This document shows positions 27,363 to 36,069 of a stretch of DNA of 64,000 bases, piece after piece. This DNA is from Pirellulales bacterium. GTDB taxonomy: Bacteria; Planctomycetota; Planctomycetia; Pirellulales; JACPPG01. The stretch spans positions 124,001-188,000 of the forward strand of contig DASYDW010000077.1 in assembly GCA_036499395.1 (NCBI GenBank), read 5' to 3'. The translations under genes and the position numbers were made by a program. The notes below the pieces were generated by a model. That model saw only the letters and a program-made list of their open reading frames with translations. It searched no databases and was not told where the DNA came from. Position 1 is the stretch's first letter. Each line of letters opens with the position of its first letter.

Positions 27363-28271
27363 TTAATCCTCCCAAATCCCTTCGGGGATTGGCTTCGCTT
27401 CGACGATTTCGACAGTTACCTTGTCGGGGGCAAGAACGGAGAAACTTTTCGTCTTGGTATCATCGTGCATCGAGATGGGCTCGACGATTTCGACACCAGC
27501 GGCTTTCATTCGTTCGAAGACGGGCTCGATGCTTCGATACGAAAACGCGATATGGTCGATCGGCCGGCCGCGAGTCGGCTGAATTTCCTTTAGCGGTTCG
27601 TCCGGCCACCAAGGCGGCGCGGGCGAGACGTCCGGCTTGCCGAAGAAAATCATCGTCACGTTGTCGCACTGAATGAAATTCATCCAGATGCCGGCCAGCG
27701 TCGACATATCGCCCGCCGGTTTCTTCACGGTCAGCGATCGCGGTTTCAACCCCAGATGCTTCGCGTACCAACCCACCGTGTCGTTCACGTCCGTGCAAAA
27801 GAAATGGACGTGGGCAAAGCGATGATGCCCCATCGTGTTAATCTCGATCAATTCCTTGTCGGGCCCATTGATATACATATAAAAATTGTCGTTGCCAGGA
27901 AGCGGCGACAGCGGCGTATGAATGTCGACGTTGTGGCGTTTCCACCATTCGTATTCGTTTTTGACGTCGACGCCTCCCCAGCCGATGTGCCAGATACCGG
28001 TATTCAGCTTTGTCTCGGGCGGCGTGTCGACTTTGTTCAACAGAATGAACGAACGCTCGGTGAACAGCGCATCAGCCACGCCGTTGTACTTCGTGGGCGT
28101 GGCGCCGAACACACGGCTATAGAACTGCGACGATTTCTTCGGATCGGTCACGTTCAGATGCACATGGTGAAACCGCGCAGGCATGGCATCCTCGGCCCAG
28201 GCACGCATCAACGGTGCTCCAAACAACTGGCTGGCGAGACACAGCAACACAAAATGGCTGCGGCGATGCAT
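27363..28271 (-). CDS. Exported two-domain VOC (glyoxalase/dioxygenase fold) protein
   Basis: 302 aa. The N-terminal hydrophobic stretch (HFVLLCLASQLFGAPLMRAWA) is a signal peptide, unusual for this mostly cytosolic family. Two vicinal-oxygen-chelate modules follow: about 33-150 (FHHVHLNVTDPKKSSQFYS ... KELIEINTMG) and about 151-295 (FAHVHFFCTDVNDTVGWYAK ... VTVEIVEAKP). His and Glu ligands for one metal are visible at HVHLN and ELIEIN, and again at HVHFF, DHIAFS and VEIVE. The reaction is unknown. AGGAG eight bases upstream supports the ATG at 28271. Confidence 0.85.
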   Translation of the reverse strand: MHRRSHFVLLCLASQLFGAPLMRAWAEDAMPARFHHVHLNVTDPKKSSQFYSRVFGATPTKYNGVADALFTERSFILLNKVDTPPETKLNTGIWHIGWGGVDVKNEYEWWKRHNVDIHTPLSPLPGNDNFYMYINGPDKELIEINTMGHHRFAHVHFFCTDVNDTVGWYAKHLGLKPRSLTVKKPAGDMSTLAGIWMNFIQCDNVTMIFFGKPDVSPAPPWWPDEPLKEIQPTRGRPIDHIAFSYRSIEPVFERMKAAGVEIVEPISMHDDTKTKSFSVLAPDKVTVEIVEAKPIPEGIWED

Positions 28272-28476
28272 CGAATTATCTCCTGGCGTGCAAGCGTGTC
28301 GAGCGTGAGGCCGCTACTTCGCAAGGGCGGAATCGCCCCTATAAAGCGGCAAGGCTGGTCTATCTTACCCTGTCACGCGACACCACTGAACAAGCATCTG
28401 GACCCGCGAACTAGTTGCATTCTCGTGTCCTCGCCGGCAGACTGAGCGCCAGATTCCCTGCCACGGAGGATTGTCG

Positions 28477-29880
28477 ATGAACCGTCGCGAGTCGGTCGGG
28501 CTGTTGTGTTGTGCCATTTTAACCCTCGCCACTGGTTCGGCTTCGGCGGCTGACCAACCGCTATTGGCCGGCGTAGCCACGGTCGACATTACACCACCGC
28601 CCGGGCAGTTCATGTGGGGCTACTCGAATCGCCCGCAGGCCGCGACCGGCAAGCTCGATCCGTTGATGGCCCGCGTGCTAATGCTGGTCAGTGGCGACGT
28701 CCGCGCCGCGATCATCACGCTCGACCTGGGACGCACGCCCGAAGATTCGCTGCTGGCCGACCTGCGCGAGCGGACCCTTTCGAAGCACAAAATGGGCGAT
28801 CTGTTCGTCACGGCCAGTCATACGCACGCGGCTCCCTCGCTCGAATCGCTCGACGGCAAACCGAACAAGTACGGACCAACCGTGATCGACGCCATCGATC
28901 GTGCGATCGACGAGGCAGACGCGAAGCTTGTGCCGGTGCGATTGGGGGTGGGGCGCGGCACCGTCGACATCGCGCACAATCGGCGGCACTTCCTGCCTGA
29001 CGGCCGCGTCGCCATGCAATGGCGCAACGTCGAGCACGAGCCGACCGCGCCGGTCGACAAGGAATTCGTCCTGTTACGTTTCGACGGCGAAGATGGCAAG
29101 CCACTGGCGCTGGTCGTGCATTATGCGTGTCATCCCGTCGTTCTCGGGCCGGACAATCTGGAATACAGCGCCGACTTCGTGGGCGAGACTTGCCGGCAAG
29201 TTACCGAAGACGTCGGGGCGCCCTGCCTGTACCTGCAAGGGGGCTGCGGCAACATCAATCCCTACGTCGACAAGACGCCGCGCAACGAGCAGGGTATCGA
29301 ACTGATGCGCAAAATGGGGCAGACATTGGCAGCAGCGGTGACGAAAACTACCCGGGATATCAAAACCGACGCCAGCCCTCGGTCGTCTCTCAAGTTCGAA
29401 GCTCGCTCGGTGCCGGTTCGTCTGCGGTGGGATGTCCGCGATCCGGACGTGAAGGCCGTGCTGAGCAAAATGTACGGCGCGCGGTTCGATCGCTATTTGG
29501 CACCCATGCTGCAGTCGGGGCGATTGCGCCCCGTGCTGACCACGCTGTTGATCAATGACGCGGTCGCTCTATGCGGCATGCCAGGCGAGTTCTTTGTGCA
29601 ATTTCAAACCGATCTGAAAGAGCATTCGCCCATCCCGACGACGCTGCTGGTCGGCTATACGAACGGCTATCACGCCTACTTCCCCACGATTCGCGACGCT
29701 GCTGCCGGAGGTTACGGCGGCAAGACCGCCACGTACGTCGCGCCCGGCGCCGGCGAAAAGTTGCGCGACGAAGCACTGGTCACGCTTTACAAAATGACCG
29801 ACAAGCTGCACGACGTCCCCCGCGAGGAAGATTTTCACCTGCTGGAGTACGACGACGTTAAGCAGCAGGCCAACAAGTAA
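28477..29880 (+). CDS. Exported neutral/alkaline ceramidase-like protein
   Basis: 467 aa from the ATG at 28477, with GGAGGA six bases upstream. A signal peptide (LLCCAILTLATGSASA) precedes the family opening GVATVDITPPPGQFMWGY. Candidate zinc ligands of the ceramidase fold are the His residues in SHTHAAPS (about 111-118) and YACHPVVLG, a Glu in GMPGEFFVQF and a Tyr in YTNGYHAYFP. Family members hydrolyse the amide bond of ceramides, but many shorter planctomycete homologs have unknown substrates. It is shorter than true ceramidases (about 650-750 aa) and lacks their C-terminal immunoglobulin-like domain. Single gene. Confidence 0.82.
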   Translation: MNRRESVGLLCCAILTLATGSASAADQPLLAGVATVDITPPPGQFMWGYSNRPQAATGKLDPLMARVLMLVSGDVRAAIITLDLGRTPEDSLLADLRERTLSKHKMGDLFVTASHTHAAPSLESLDGKPNKYGPTVIDAIDRAIDEADAKLVPVRLGVGRGTVDIAHNRRHFLPDGRVAMQWRNVEHEPTAPVDKEFVLLRFDGEDGKPLALVVHYACHPVVLGPDNLEYSADFVGETCRQVTEDVGAPCLYLQGGCGNINPYVDKTPRNEQGIELMRKMGQTLAAAVTKTTRDIKTDASPRSSLKFEARSVPVRLRWDVRDPDVKAVLSKMYGARFDRYLAPMLQSGRLRPVLTTLLINDAVALCGMPGEFFVQFQTDLKEHSPIPTTLLVGYTNGYHAYFPTIRDAAAGGYGGKTATYVAPGAGEKLRDEALVTLYKMTDKLHDVPREEDFHLLEYDDVKQQANK

Positions 29881-29971
29881 GACGGACGCGAGGGTTTTGA
29901 TTACTGCAGCGACACCGAGCGCGAGTGACGGACGGCCTGCTCGAAAAATCGCATCTTCGCCGCGGCGCGGC

Positions 29972-31024
29972 TTACTCGTTTCCGACGACGTCCGACTGCC
30001 CGCGTGTGGAGAGGGCACGCCAGATCGTGAGATCGACGTTCGCCGGCATGAACTGCCCCGAGCCATCCGCCCGCAGCACGTTTACGCCGCCCGGATGCAG
30101 GCTGCGCGCGGCACGCCAGCCATAGGCTGAATAAAGAAAGGGCTTCGCCGGCGGCGGCGTCGGGTCGACAGTCACCGACGTGATGCAATCGCAGGTCGGG
30201 GAATTCGGCGCGTAGTAATGGTTGTACAGCGAGCAGCGATACTCGCCGCTGCACCACGCAAACCCACGTGGGTCGTTACCGTTGCCGGCGCTTGAATTGA
30301 AAAGAGCGGCGCTCGCGCACTTCGCGTCGGTGAGGTCCGGCGTTGCGCTGAAGCCGAGCACGAACTTGTACGTCCGCTCGGGACTGACACCAAGGTACGC
30401 ACCGGAAGGATCACGTATCGTGTCGAATCCCAACAAGCTTTCCGAGGCGGCGATCGTGTGCGAGCTGCCGTCGGTGATGTCGGCAAAGGTCGTTGTCGAA
30501 TTCACATAGAAAACACCATCGGTGGCAAACGGTGTTCCTCCGCCAGCGCCCGAGCCCGCGCACATCACGTAATTCGTCGGCCCCGTCTGCGGCTTCTGCT
30601 GTTCGCCAACGTCGCTCGGGCAGAGGAACATCGGCAGCATCTGCCCAATGCCATTCAGGTTCGGCGCCGAGATCGGATAGCCGGCACCCGGCATGTACAG
30701 CGGAAGCGAGAGATCGAGCAAATCACGTACGTTCGCTTGCTCCATGTAGGGAAGCAATTGCGCCAGCGCCGACCAACGATAAAACGTATAGGGATGCGTG
30801 GGTTCCGGCGGATACTGCTGCGATACCTGACCGGATGGCAGACGCTTCAGCGCCGCCTCGTGATTGGCAAGCGCCAGGCCAATCTGCTTGAGATTGTTCT
30901 GACATTGCACGCGGCGGGCCGCTTCGCGCGCACTCTGCACCGCGGGGAGTAATAGCGCAATCAAGATGCCAATAATCGCGATGACGACCAGCAACTCGAC
31001 CAATGTCATTGCGCGCCGTCGCAT
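29972..31024 (-). CDS. DUF1559 prepilin-like protein
   Basis: 350 aa from the ATG at 31024; a TTG at 31036 would add four residues. A planctomycete hallmark family with a type IV pilin-like N-terminus: RRRAMTLVELLVV, then a hydrophobic helix ending LLLPAVQSAREAARR. The usual G-F cleavage pair is A-M here, so processing after Ala would be required. The body carries the DUF1559 landmarks NNLKQIGLALANHE, FLCPSDVGEQQ, ITDGSSHTIAASES and, near the C-terminus, SLHPGGVNVLRADGSGQFM. The role of the family is unknown; a surface filament or envelope component is suspected. It lies downstream of two PEP-CTERM genes on the same strand. Confidence 0.93.
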   Translation of the reverse strand: MRRRAMTLVELLVVIAIIGILIALLLPAVQSAREAARRVQCQNNLKQIGLALANHEAALKRLPSGQVSQQYPPEPTHPYTFYRWSALAQLLPYMEQANVRDLLDLSLPLYMPGAGYPISAPNLNGIGQMLPMFLCPSDVGEQQKPQTGPTNYVMCAGSGAGGGTPFATDGVFYVNSTTTFADITDGSSHTIAASESLLGFDTIRDPSGAYLGVSPERTYKFVLGFSATPDLTDAKCASAALFNSSAGNGNDPRGFAWCSGEYRCSLYNHYYAPNSPTCDCITSVTVDPTPPPAKPFLYSAYGWRAARSLHPGGVNVLRADGSGQFMPANVDLTIWRALSTRGQSDVVGNE

Positions 31025-31073
31025 GCGATTATCCAATTACGCCGTCCGGTCAGGCATTGCCGCGGCCGAAAAG

Positions 31074-31113
31074 GCAATCTGCCCGGTAACAATATACCGG
31101 CCGGGCGGATTGC
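31074..31113. terminator. Probable bidirectional terminator between PEP-CTERM and DUF1559 genes
   Basis: The arms GCAATC-n-GCCCGG and CCGGGC-n-GATTGC pair over 12 bp with one mismatch (31074-31113). On the minus strand the hairpin is followed by TTTT, and on the plus strand TTTTT follows at 31118-31122. Its position just after the minus-strand PEP-CTERM gene fits termination there. The T runs are short. Confidence 0.5.
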
Positions 31114-31142
31114 GAAATTTTTCGGCGAAGAATCACGCCATT

Positions 31143-31886
31143 TTAACCTGCGCGGCCCATCTTCACACGACGGCTCCGCCAACTCAGGTACGGCAGCACC
31201 GCCCCCACGGTCAACAGCAGCAAGCTGCTCGGCTCGGGCACGGCCACATTGCCAGCCGTAATGTTGTCAAACAACACGCCGTCGCCGCTGTTTGAGAACA
31301 GCATTGTTACTTTGTTGAACGGGTCGGTGTCCGTCACGCCGAAGTAGAACACATTCGCAAACGATGCCCCCGGCCCAATTGTTCCGATAACTACGTCCTC
31401 GCTCGTGCCCAGGATCGTATTCTCCAAGCGCAAGGTAATCGTATTCGCGTCTACGTCACCCGCCTGAATGATGTAGCTGCCGAACGCCGTAACTGGCGCA
31501 TTGAAGGTGATGTCGTTGTTGTAGGCCGGTTGACCGGCAGTTGCCGGCTGTTCGACAAGAGCGATCGGCGTGCTCACCGGGAGAGCGGGCACACTAAACG
31601 CCCCCGAGAACCGAGCCGTGGCGGTGATGCCACTAGCGCCAAACGTCAGTGCCTGCGAAGCCGTGGCCCCGAGCTGACCACTGGTGAACTCGTCCAAAGT
31701 CTCGGTTCCGAAAGAACTCAAGGTCCCTAAAAACGTCGTCTGCGTTGCATTCGCTGCCGCGAGGTCGTTGGCACGATTCTCCGGCGTAGGAAAAGGAAGG
31801 CTCGTATAGGTCAACTGCCCCGCGACGGCCGACGAGGCTATCGCGACGCCGGCAACCAATGCGACCAGGGAAATACAACGATGCAT
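31143..31886 (-). CDS. PEP-CTERM sorting-domain protein
   Basis: 247 aa. The N-terminal signal peptide (LVALVAGVAIASSAVAG) is followed by a beta-rich extracellular domain (about 25-215) with no recognised enzyme motif; Asp-rich stretches such as QAGDVDANTITLRLENT suggest a lectin or Ca-binding beta sandwich. The C-terminus is the exosortase signal VPEPSSLLLLTVGAVLPYL, then WRSRR. Such proteins are cut and anchored or exported by exosortase, which is not in this window. GGGAG seven bases upstream supports the start. It lies 57 bp after another PEP-CTERM gene. Confidence 0.88.
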   Translation of the reverse strand: MHRCISLVALVAGVAIASSAVAGQLTYTSLPFPTPENRANDLAAANATQTTFLGTLSSFGTETLDEFTSGQLGATASQALTFGASGITATARFSGAFSVPALPVSTPIALVEQPATAGQPAYNNDITFNAPVTAFGSYIIQAGDVDANTITLRLENTILGTSEDVVIGTIGPGASFANVFYFGVTDTDPFNKVTMLFSNSGDGVLFDNITAGNVAVPEPSSLLLLTVGAVLPYLSWRSRRVKMGRAG

Positions 31887-31943
31887 AAGAAACTCCCAAT
31901 CAAGGTTTGTAAGGGGGCGTTCACGCGAAGAATCCGCGCCGCA

Positions 31944-32945
31944 CTATCGCTTGGCGCGCCGACGCGCAATCAAGGCCAACAGCGCCGCACCGCAACCGGC
32001 CAATGCCAGGCTTGTCGGTTCGGGCACATGTGTAAAGGCAGTCGCCTCGGTAAAGCCCGGTGTTGCACCGGCGGAAGCAAACACTCCCAAGAGTTGCCCC
32101 GAGTAGCTGTACTCGGAAATATTGCCCGTGCCGGCGGCAAATCCCAGAATGCCGACCAGCATGCCTTGTCCATCGGGCGCGGCCATAATTCCTTGCGGAA
32201 ATGCCAAGCCACTGACGTTAAACGTCGCATCCTGAACACCGGTCGTGGCGTTGAACTTCTCGAGCGACTGTCCGAACAAGCCCGTCACGTACAGATCGTT
32301 GCCGTTAACGAACACGCCCGCCGCGCCGGGGATAGTGGCATTCAAAGGGACAAGGTCCGACATCGAAGTGAATCCTGCGTCTGATTGCGCGACAGTACCA
32401 CCTGCGAATCCACCACCGCCGTCGAATCCACCGGCCAACAGCGTGCTGCCGTGAAAGGCCAGGCCACTGAAGCCGAAGCTCGTTCCACCCGCGAGTTGCG
32501 GGCCGGCGTTCGACCCATCCGGATTCAGTTGCGAGATTCCAGTGCCGTTCAGGTTTGCCACAAACAACTTCGAACCGTCAGGGCTAAACACCATCGAGTT
32601 CGGCATGGCCAGGCCGTTTGCGGCGGTGGCGATCACCTGCGGATTCGTCGCCGTTTCCGTGTGGTAGTTGTAATCGTATTCCACGACCTCGTTGTTTTGC
32701 GAACTCGCGACATACAGATGGTTCAAATCCGGCGAGACAACCAAACCATCGGGCGCGTTCAGATTTGTGGAGTCTGAGACAACCGTATTGAGATAGGCGC
32801 CGGTGTCGCTGTAGGCGTACACGGCATTGCTGAGTCGATCGACGACCAGCACGTCTGCCTGCACGGTCGTCGTAAAGAATGCATTGAACGACAGAGTCGC
32901 TACAGAAAAGAGCAACAGAGAGCAAGTCAAGTTGCGGGTCAACAT
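31944..32945 (-). CDS. PEP-CTERM beta-propeller protein (NHL/SMP-30-like)
   Basis: 333 aa. Signal peptide (LLLFSVATLSFNAFFTTTVQA), then repeated blades of a beta-propeller: LNAPDGLVVSPDLNHLYVAS, MPNSMVFSPDGSKLFVANL, FPQGIMAAPDGQGMLVGI. The C-terminus is the exosortase signal VPEPTSLALAGCGAALLAL followed by IARRRAKR. An extracellular binding role is likely; no catalytic residues can be named. It is first of three co-directional genes for surface or exported proteins (this, another PEP-CTERM protein and DUF1559). Confidence 0.88.
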   Translation of the reverse strand: MLTRNLTCSLLLFSVATLSFNAFFTTTVQADVLVVDRLSNAVYAYSDTGAYLNTVVSDSTNLNAPDGLVVSPDLNHLYVASSQNNEVVEYDYNYHTETATNPQVIATAANGLAMPNSMVFSPDGSKLFVANLNGTGISQLNPDGSNAGPQLAGGTSFGFSGLAFHGSTLLAGGFDGGGGFAGGTVAQSDAGFTSMSDLVPLNATIPGAAGVFVNGNDLYVTGLFGQSLEKFNATTGVQDATFNVSGLAFPQGIMAAPDGQGMLVGILGFAAGTGNISEYSYSGQLLGVFASAGATPGFTEATAFTHVPEPTSLALAGCGAALLALIARRRAKR

Positions 32946-33555
32946 TAGCGAAACCTCTCGAGATAGAATCCAGGTGTTACATCAAGAATCAGGGAAACGA
33001 ACGGAAAGACAGAAATCATGTACACCAACTCAACGGTGCATGACAAACGGTCTAGGAGATCGCCACAGAGAAGAAGAGAGCGTTTTTGCTTAGCGTTTCT
33101 CTGGCGAAGAAATTGCAACTCTTGGAGAGTGCATGGAAGGTTGACTTTCGTCGCACTAGTATCCACTGCCGGCTAAGCTGAAACAAGTAGTCTTGCAGCT
33201 TCTCCCCAATAATCGTCGCGAGCGATTCTCGAACATGGAGTGAATCCATTAACGGCAGCTCGGGGCGCGTGTTTCAAAAACCTTGGTTGACCGGTTTCGT
33301 GGGGCCTTGCATGACACCCATCAAAGGGAGAGCGATCAAGTGGTGATTTTTTCGCCACTCGAAAACGCTAGGAAAATGGGAGTTTGCGCGCGTTGCATCA
33401 AAACGAAGCGCTGCTTGCTGCGTGGCGAAAAAATCGCCACGACGTGTGCTACAACAATCGTGATTCACCACAACGTCGCCTTTAAATACTTCAGATAACC
33501 GCGTTCGAGTATCAACGTCGGGACAGCGATTCTGAAAAAATCTTTGTGAACGACT
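32946..33555. other. 610-bp intergenic region with an inverted hairpin pair
   Basis: This gap separates the divergent PEP-CTERM and Fpg/Nei genes. It is AT-richer than its neighbours. Frames of 60-88 codons exist, but none shows family features or consistent codon use, so I call no gene. The notable structure is the inverted repeat pair at 33340-33440. The region could be a decayed gene or a mobile-element remnant. Confidence 0.5.
33340..33440. repeat. Inverted pair of 19-bp self-complementary repeats
   Basis: GTGGTGATTTTTTCGCCAC (33340-33358) and GTGGCGAAAAAATCGCCAC (33422-33440) are inverted copies with 18 of 19 bases matching. The second is itself a perfect hairpin (7-bp arms, five-A loop); the first is nearly so. 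They are 63 bp apart. They could form a cruciform or be ends of a small non-autonomous element. Confidence 0.6.
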
Positions 33556-34437
33556 ATGCCCGAGCTCCCCGATATCACGATTTATCTCGACGCACTTGCA
33601 GCGCGCATCATGGGCGAGCGACTGTTGCAGGCGCGCATCACGAGTCCGTTTTTATTGCGCACGTTCGATCCGCCAATCGCGGCCGTCTCTGGAAAAAACG
33701 TGCAAACATTGCGCCGACTTGGCAAGCGCATCGCCATTGGTCTCGACGATGATCTGTGGCTCGTCTTGCACTTGATGATTGCAGGCCGATTGCACTGGAA
33801 GGCGCCCGGCGCGAGGCTGGCGGGTAAATACAATCTGGCTGCTTTCGATTTTCACAATGGATCGCTGATACTCACCGAGGCAGGCGCGAAGCGGCGCGCG
33901 GCGCTCTATATCGTTCAGGGGGAAGCGGCGCTTGCCGAACATGATCCCGGTGGCATCGACGTCCTGGCCGCCGACGTCGAGCGATTCTCCGCCGTGCTGC
34001 GTTCGCGCAATCACACCATCAAACGCGCGCTGGCGGACCCAAGTCTCATGAGCGGCATCGGCAATGCCTACTCGGACGAGATTCTGCACCGCGCCCGATT
34101 GAGCCCCTTCACGCTCACGCAAAAAATGTCGGACGCCGAAATTGCACAGCTCTTCACGGCAACGCGCGACGTCTTGACCGAGTGGATCGAACGCCTGCGG
34201 CGCGAGGCGGGCGAAACTTTCCCTGAAGGAGTTACGGCCTTTCGACCCGAGATGGCCGTACACGGCAAGTTCGGCCAGCCTTGCCCGGTGTGCGGTGCGC
34301 CGGTGCAGCGCATCCGCTATGCCGACAACGAAACGAATTACTGTCCGGGCTGTCAGACCGGTGGTCAGATTCTGGCCGATCGATCGCTGTCGCGGCTGTT
34401 GAAAGATGATTGGCCGCGACATCTAGATGAGCTGTGA
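33556..34437 (+). CDS. Fpg/Nei-family DNA glycosylase/AP lyase
   Basis: 293 aa. Base-excision-repair enzyme that removes oxidised bases and nicks the strand. N-terminal MPELPD gives the catalytic Pro (after Met removal) and Glu. A Lys equivalent to Lys57 sits in [11 protein letters not shown], and the helix-two-turn-helix in [19 protein letters not shown]. The C-terminal zinc finger has the canonical C-x2-C-x16-C-x2-C spacing (CPVCG ... YCPGCQ). The Arg that normally precedes the third Cys in the Fpg finger aligns with Asn (ADNETNYC), so it may be a Nei-like or divergent subfamily. Single gene. Confidence 0.9.
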   Translation: MPELPDITIYLDALAARIMGERLLQARITSPFLLRTFDPPIAAVSGKNVQTLRRLGKRIAIGLDDDLWLVLHLMIAGRLHWKAPGARLAGKYNLAAFDFHNGSLILTEAGAKRRAALYIVQGEAALAEHDPGGIDVLAADVERFSAVLRSRNHTIKRALADPSLMSGIGNAYSDEILHRARLSPFTLTQKMSDAEIAQLFTATRDVLTEWIERLRREAGETFPEGVTAFRPEMAVHGKFGQPCPVCGAPVQRIRYADNETNYCPGCQTGGQILADRSLSRLLKDDWPRHLDEL

Positions 34438-34581
34438 TTCGATGGGTCCGCGCCGGCTGCAATCTTCAAACGCCGAACCGATACGCAATGTCGGCGATAA
34501 AAGAACCGTGCATCAACCGTCGCCGATGGATATACTACGGGCGCATCCCACGCCTGATTTCGCCCGCCCCGAGAAATTCTG

Positions 34582-35997
34582 ATGCTTCGCGTCACGGCCC
34601 AAACGCCTGTGCGGCTTTGCGATCGCGTTTCACGACGAGAATTACTACGAATCGGCGGTCTGGGGGCCTTCGGCTGTACTCTGACTGAGTTACTGCAGCC
34701 TACGGCGCAGGCTAAGACCAACACGCCCACCGATCCACCGCGAGGTCGGGCAAAGTCGTGCATCGTAATATTCCTCTGTGGCGGTCCCTCGCAGCATGCG
34801 ACCTGGGATCCGAAGCCCAACGCCCCCGCCGAGGTGCGCGGCGAGTTCGGGCACATCGCAACGGCGGTGCCAGGCATGTCGCTGGGCGAACTGTTGCCAC
34901 AGACGGCGACGTTGGCCGATCGCTTATGCCTGCTGCGCGCCATGCGCACCGGCGACAACGCGCATTCGTCGAGCGGCTATTACATGTTGACGGGCGTGCC
35001 GCATCAGCCGTTGAACGCCGAGAACGTGAATCCTGGCGCCCCGAACAACTGGCCGCAGTTCGCCTCGATCGTTCGGCATTTACAACCTGACGCTGCTTCG
35101 CTTCCCAACGCCGTGCGGTTGCCGCAACACATCCACAATACGGACGGTTCGGTCTGGCCTGGCCAGGACGCTGGGTTCCTGGGGCGCGCGAGCGATCCGT
35201 GGTTGTTCCGCTGCCAACCGGCATCGGCCGATTTCCGCATTCCCGAATTCTCGCTCCCCGAAGAATTGCCCCTCGACCGATTTCACAGCCGGCAATCATT
35301 ATTGGACGAGATTGAGCGCCTTCGCGCCGCGTCGCGGCGCGAGGATGCCTCGGGCGGTTCGTATCAAAAAGCGATCGATCAGGCTTTCGATCTGTTGACC
35401 TCGCGTGAAGCCCGAGCGGCGTTCGATCTGTCGCAAGAGTCTGATACATCGCGCGACCGGTATGGGCGATCGCAGTTCGGGCAGAGCTTGCTGCTGTCGC
35501 GGCGCTTGATCGAGGCCGGCGTGCGACTCGTGCAGGTCAATTGGTTTCGCGGTCCCGACGAGCCGTTCGATGCGCCGTGCTGGGACTCGCACGTCCGCGA
35601 AGCTGACCGGCTGAAGAAAGTTCTCATGCCGACGTTCGACCAGGCGTATTCAGCGTTACTGTCGGATTTGGACGGGCGCGGAATGCTCGACGAGACGATG
35701 GTCGTCTGCATGTCGGAATTCGGACGCAGCCCGAAGATCAACGTGGTTGCCGGCCGTGACCACTGGGGAAGCGTCTTTTCCGTGGCGCTAGCCGGCGGCG
35801 GACTCCGCGGCGGATACATTCACGGCGCTTCGGACACGATCGGGGGCGAGCCAAAAGACGGCATGGTGCGGCCGCAGGATTTGCTGGCCACGATGTTCCA
35901 ATCGCTGGGGCTTTCGCCCGCGACCGAAATACACGATCCGCTAGGACGCCCCTTCCCGATCGCACGCGGCGAAGTCGTGCGCGAGATCATGGCCTAG
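34582..35997 (+). CDS. DUF1501-family Tat-exported protein
   Basis: 471 aa. A planctomycete-expanded family related to the alkaline-phosphatase/sulfatase superfamily. The N-terminus has a Tat-like signal (SRRELLRIGGLGAFG, about 18-32). Conserved blocks are IVIFLCGGPSQHATWDPKPN (about 61-80), MRTGDNAHSSSGYYMLTG, WDSHVREADRLK, EFGRSPKIN and GRDHWGSVFSVALAGGGL, with the candidate metal ligands Asp, His and Glu in them. The reaction is unknown. The family often sits beside DUF1549/DUF1553 cytochrome genes, which are absent here; this copy is solitary. Confidence 0.92.
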   Translation: MLRVTAQTPVRLCDRVSRRELLRIGGLGAFGCTLTELLQPTAQAKTNTPTDPPRGRAKSCIVIFLCGGPSQHATWDPKPNAPAEVRGEFGHIATAVPGMSLGELLPQTATLADRLCLLRAMRTGDNAHSSSGYYMLTGVPHQPLNAENVNPGAPNNWPQFASIVRHLQPDAASLPNAVRLPQHIHNTDGSVWPGQDAGFLGRASDPWLFRCQPASADFRIPEFSLPEELPLDRFHSRQSLLDEIERLRAASRREDASGGSYQKAIDQAFDLLTSREARAAFDLSQESDTSRDRYGRSQFGQSLLLSRRLIEAGVRLVQVNWFRGPDEPFDAPCWDSHVREADRLKKVLMPTFDQAYSALLSDLDGRGMLDETMVVCMSEFGRSPKINVVAGRDHWGSVFSVALAGGGLRGGYIHGASDTIGGEPKDGMVRPQDLLATMFQSLGLSPATEIHDPLGRPFPIARGEVVREIMA

Positions 35998-36069
35998 TTG
36001 CCGCTTTAAAGAGCGGTACGAAGTGCCAGTGTGGGCTTGTCCAGCAGTGCGGATCGCGAGCAGGCGATC

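Noticed and set aside
33283..33498. 71-codon frame in the 610-bp gap
   Set aside because: It spans the inverted repeats, has no ribosome site and no recognisable motif, so I treat it as non-coding.
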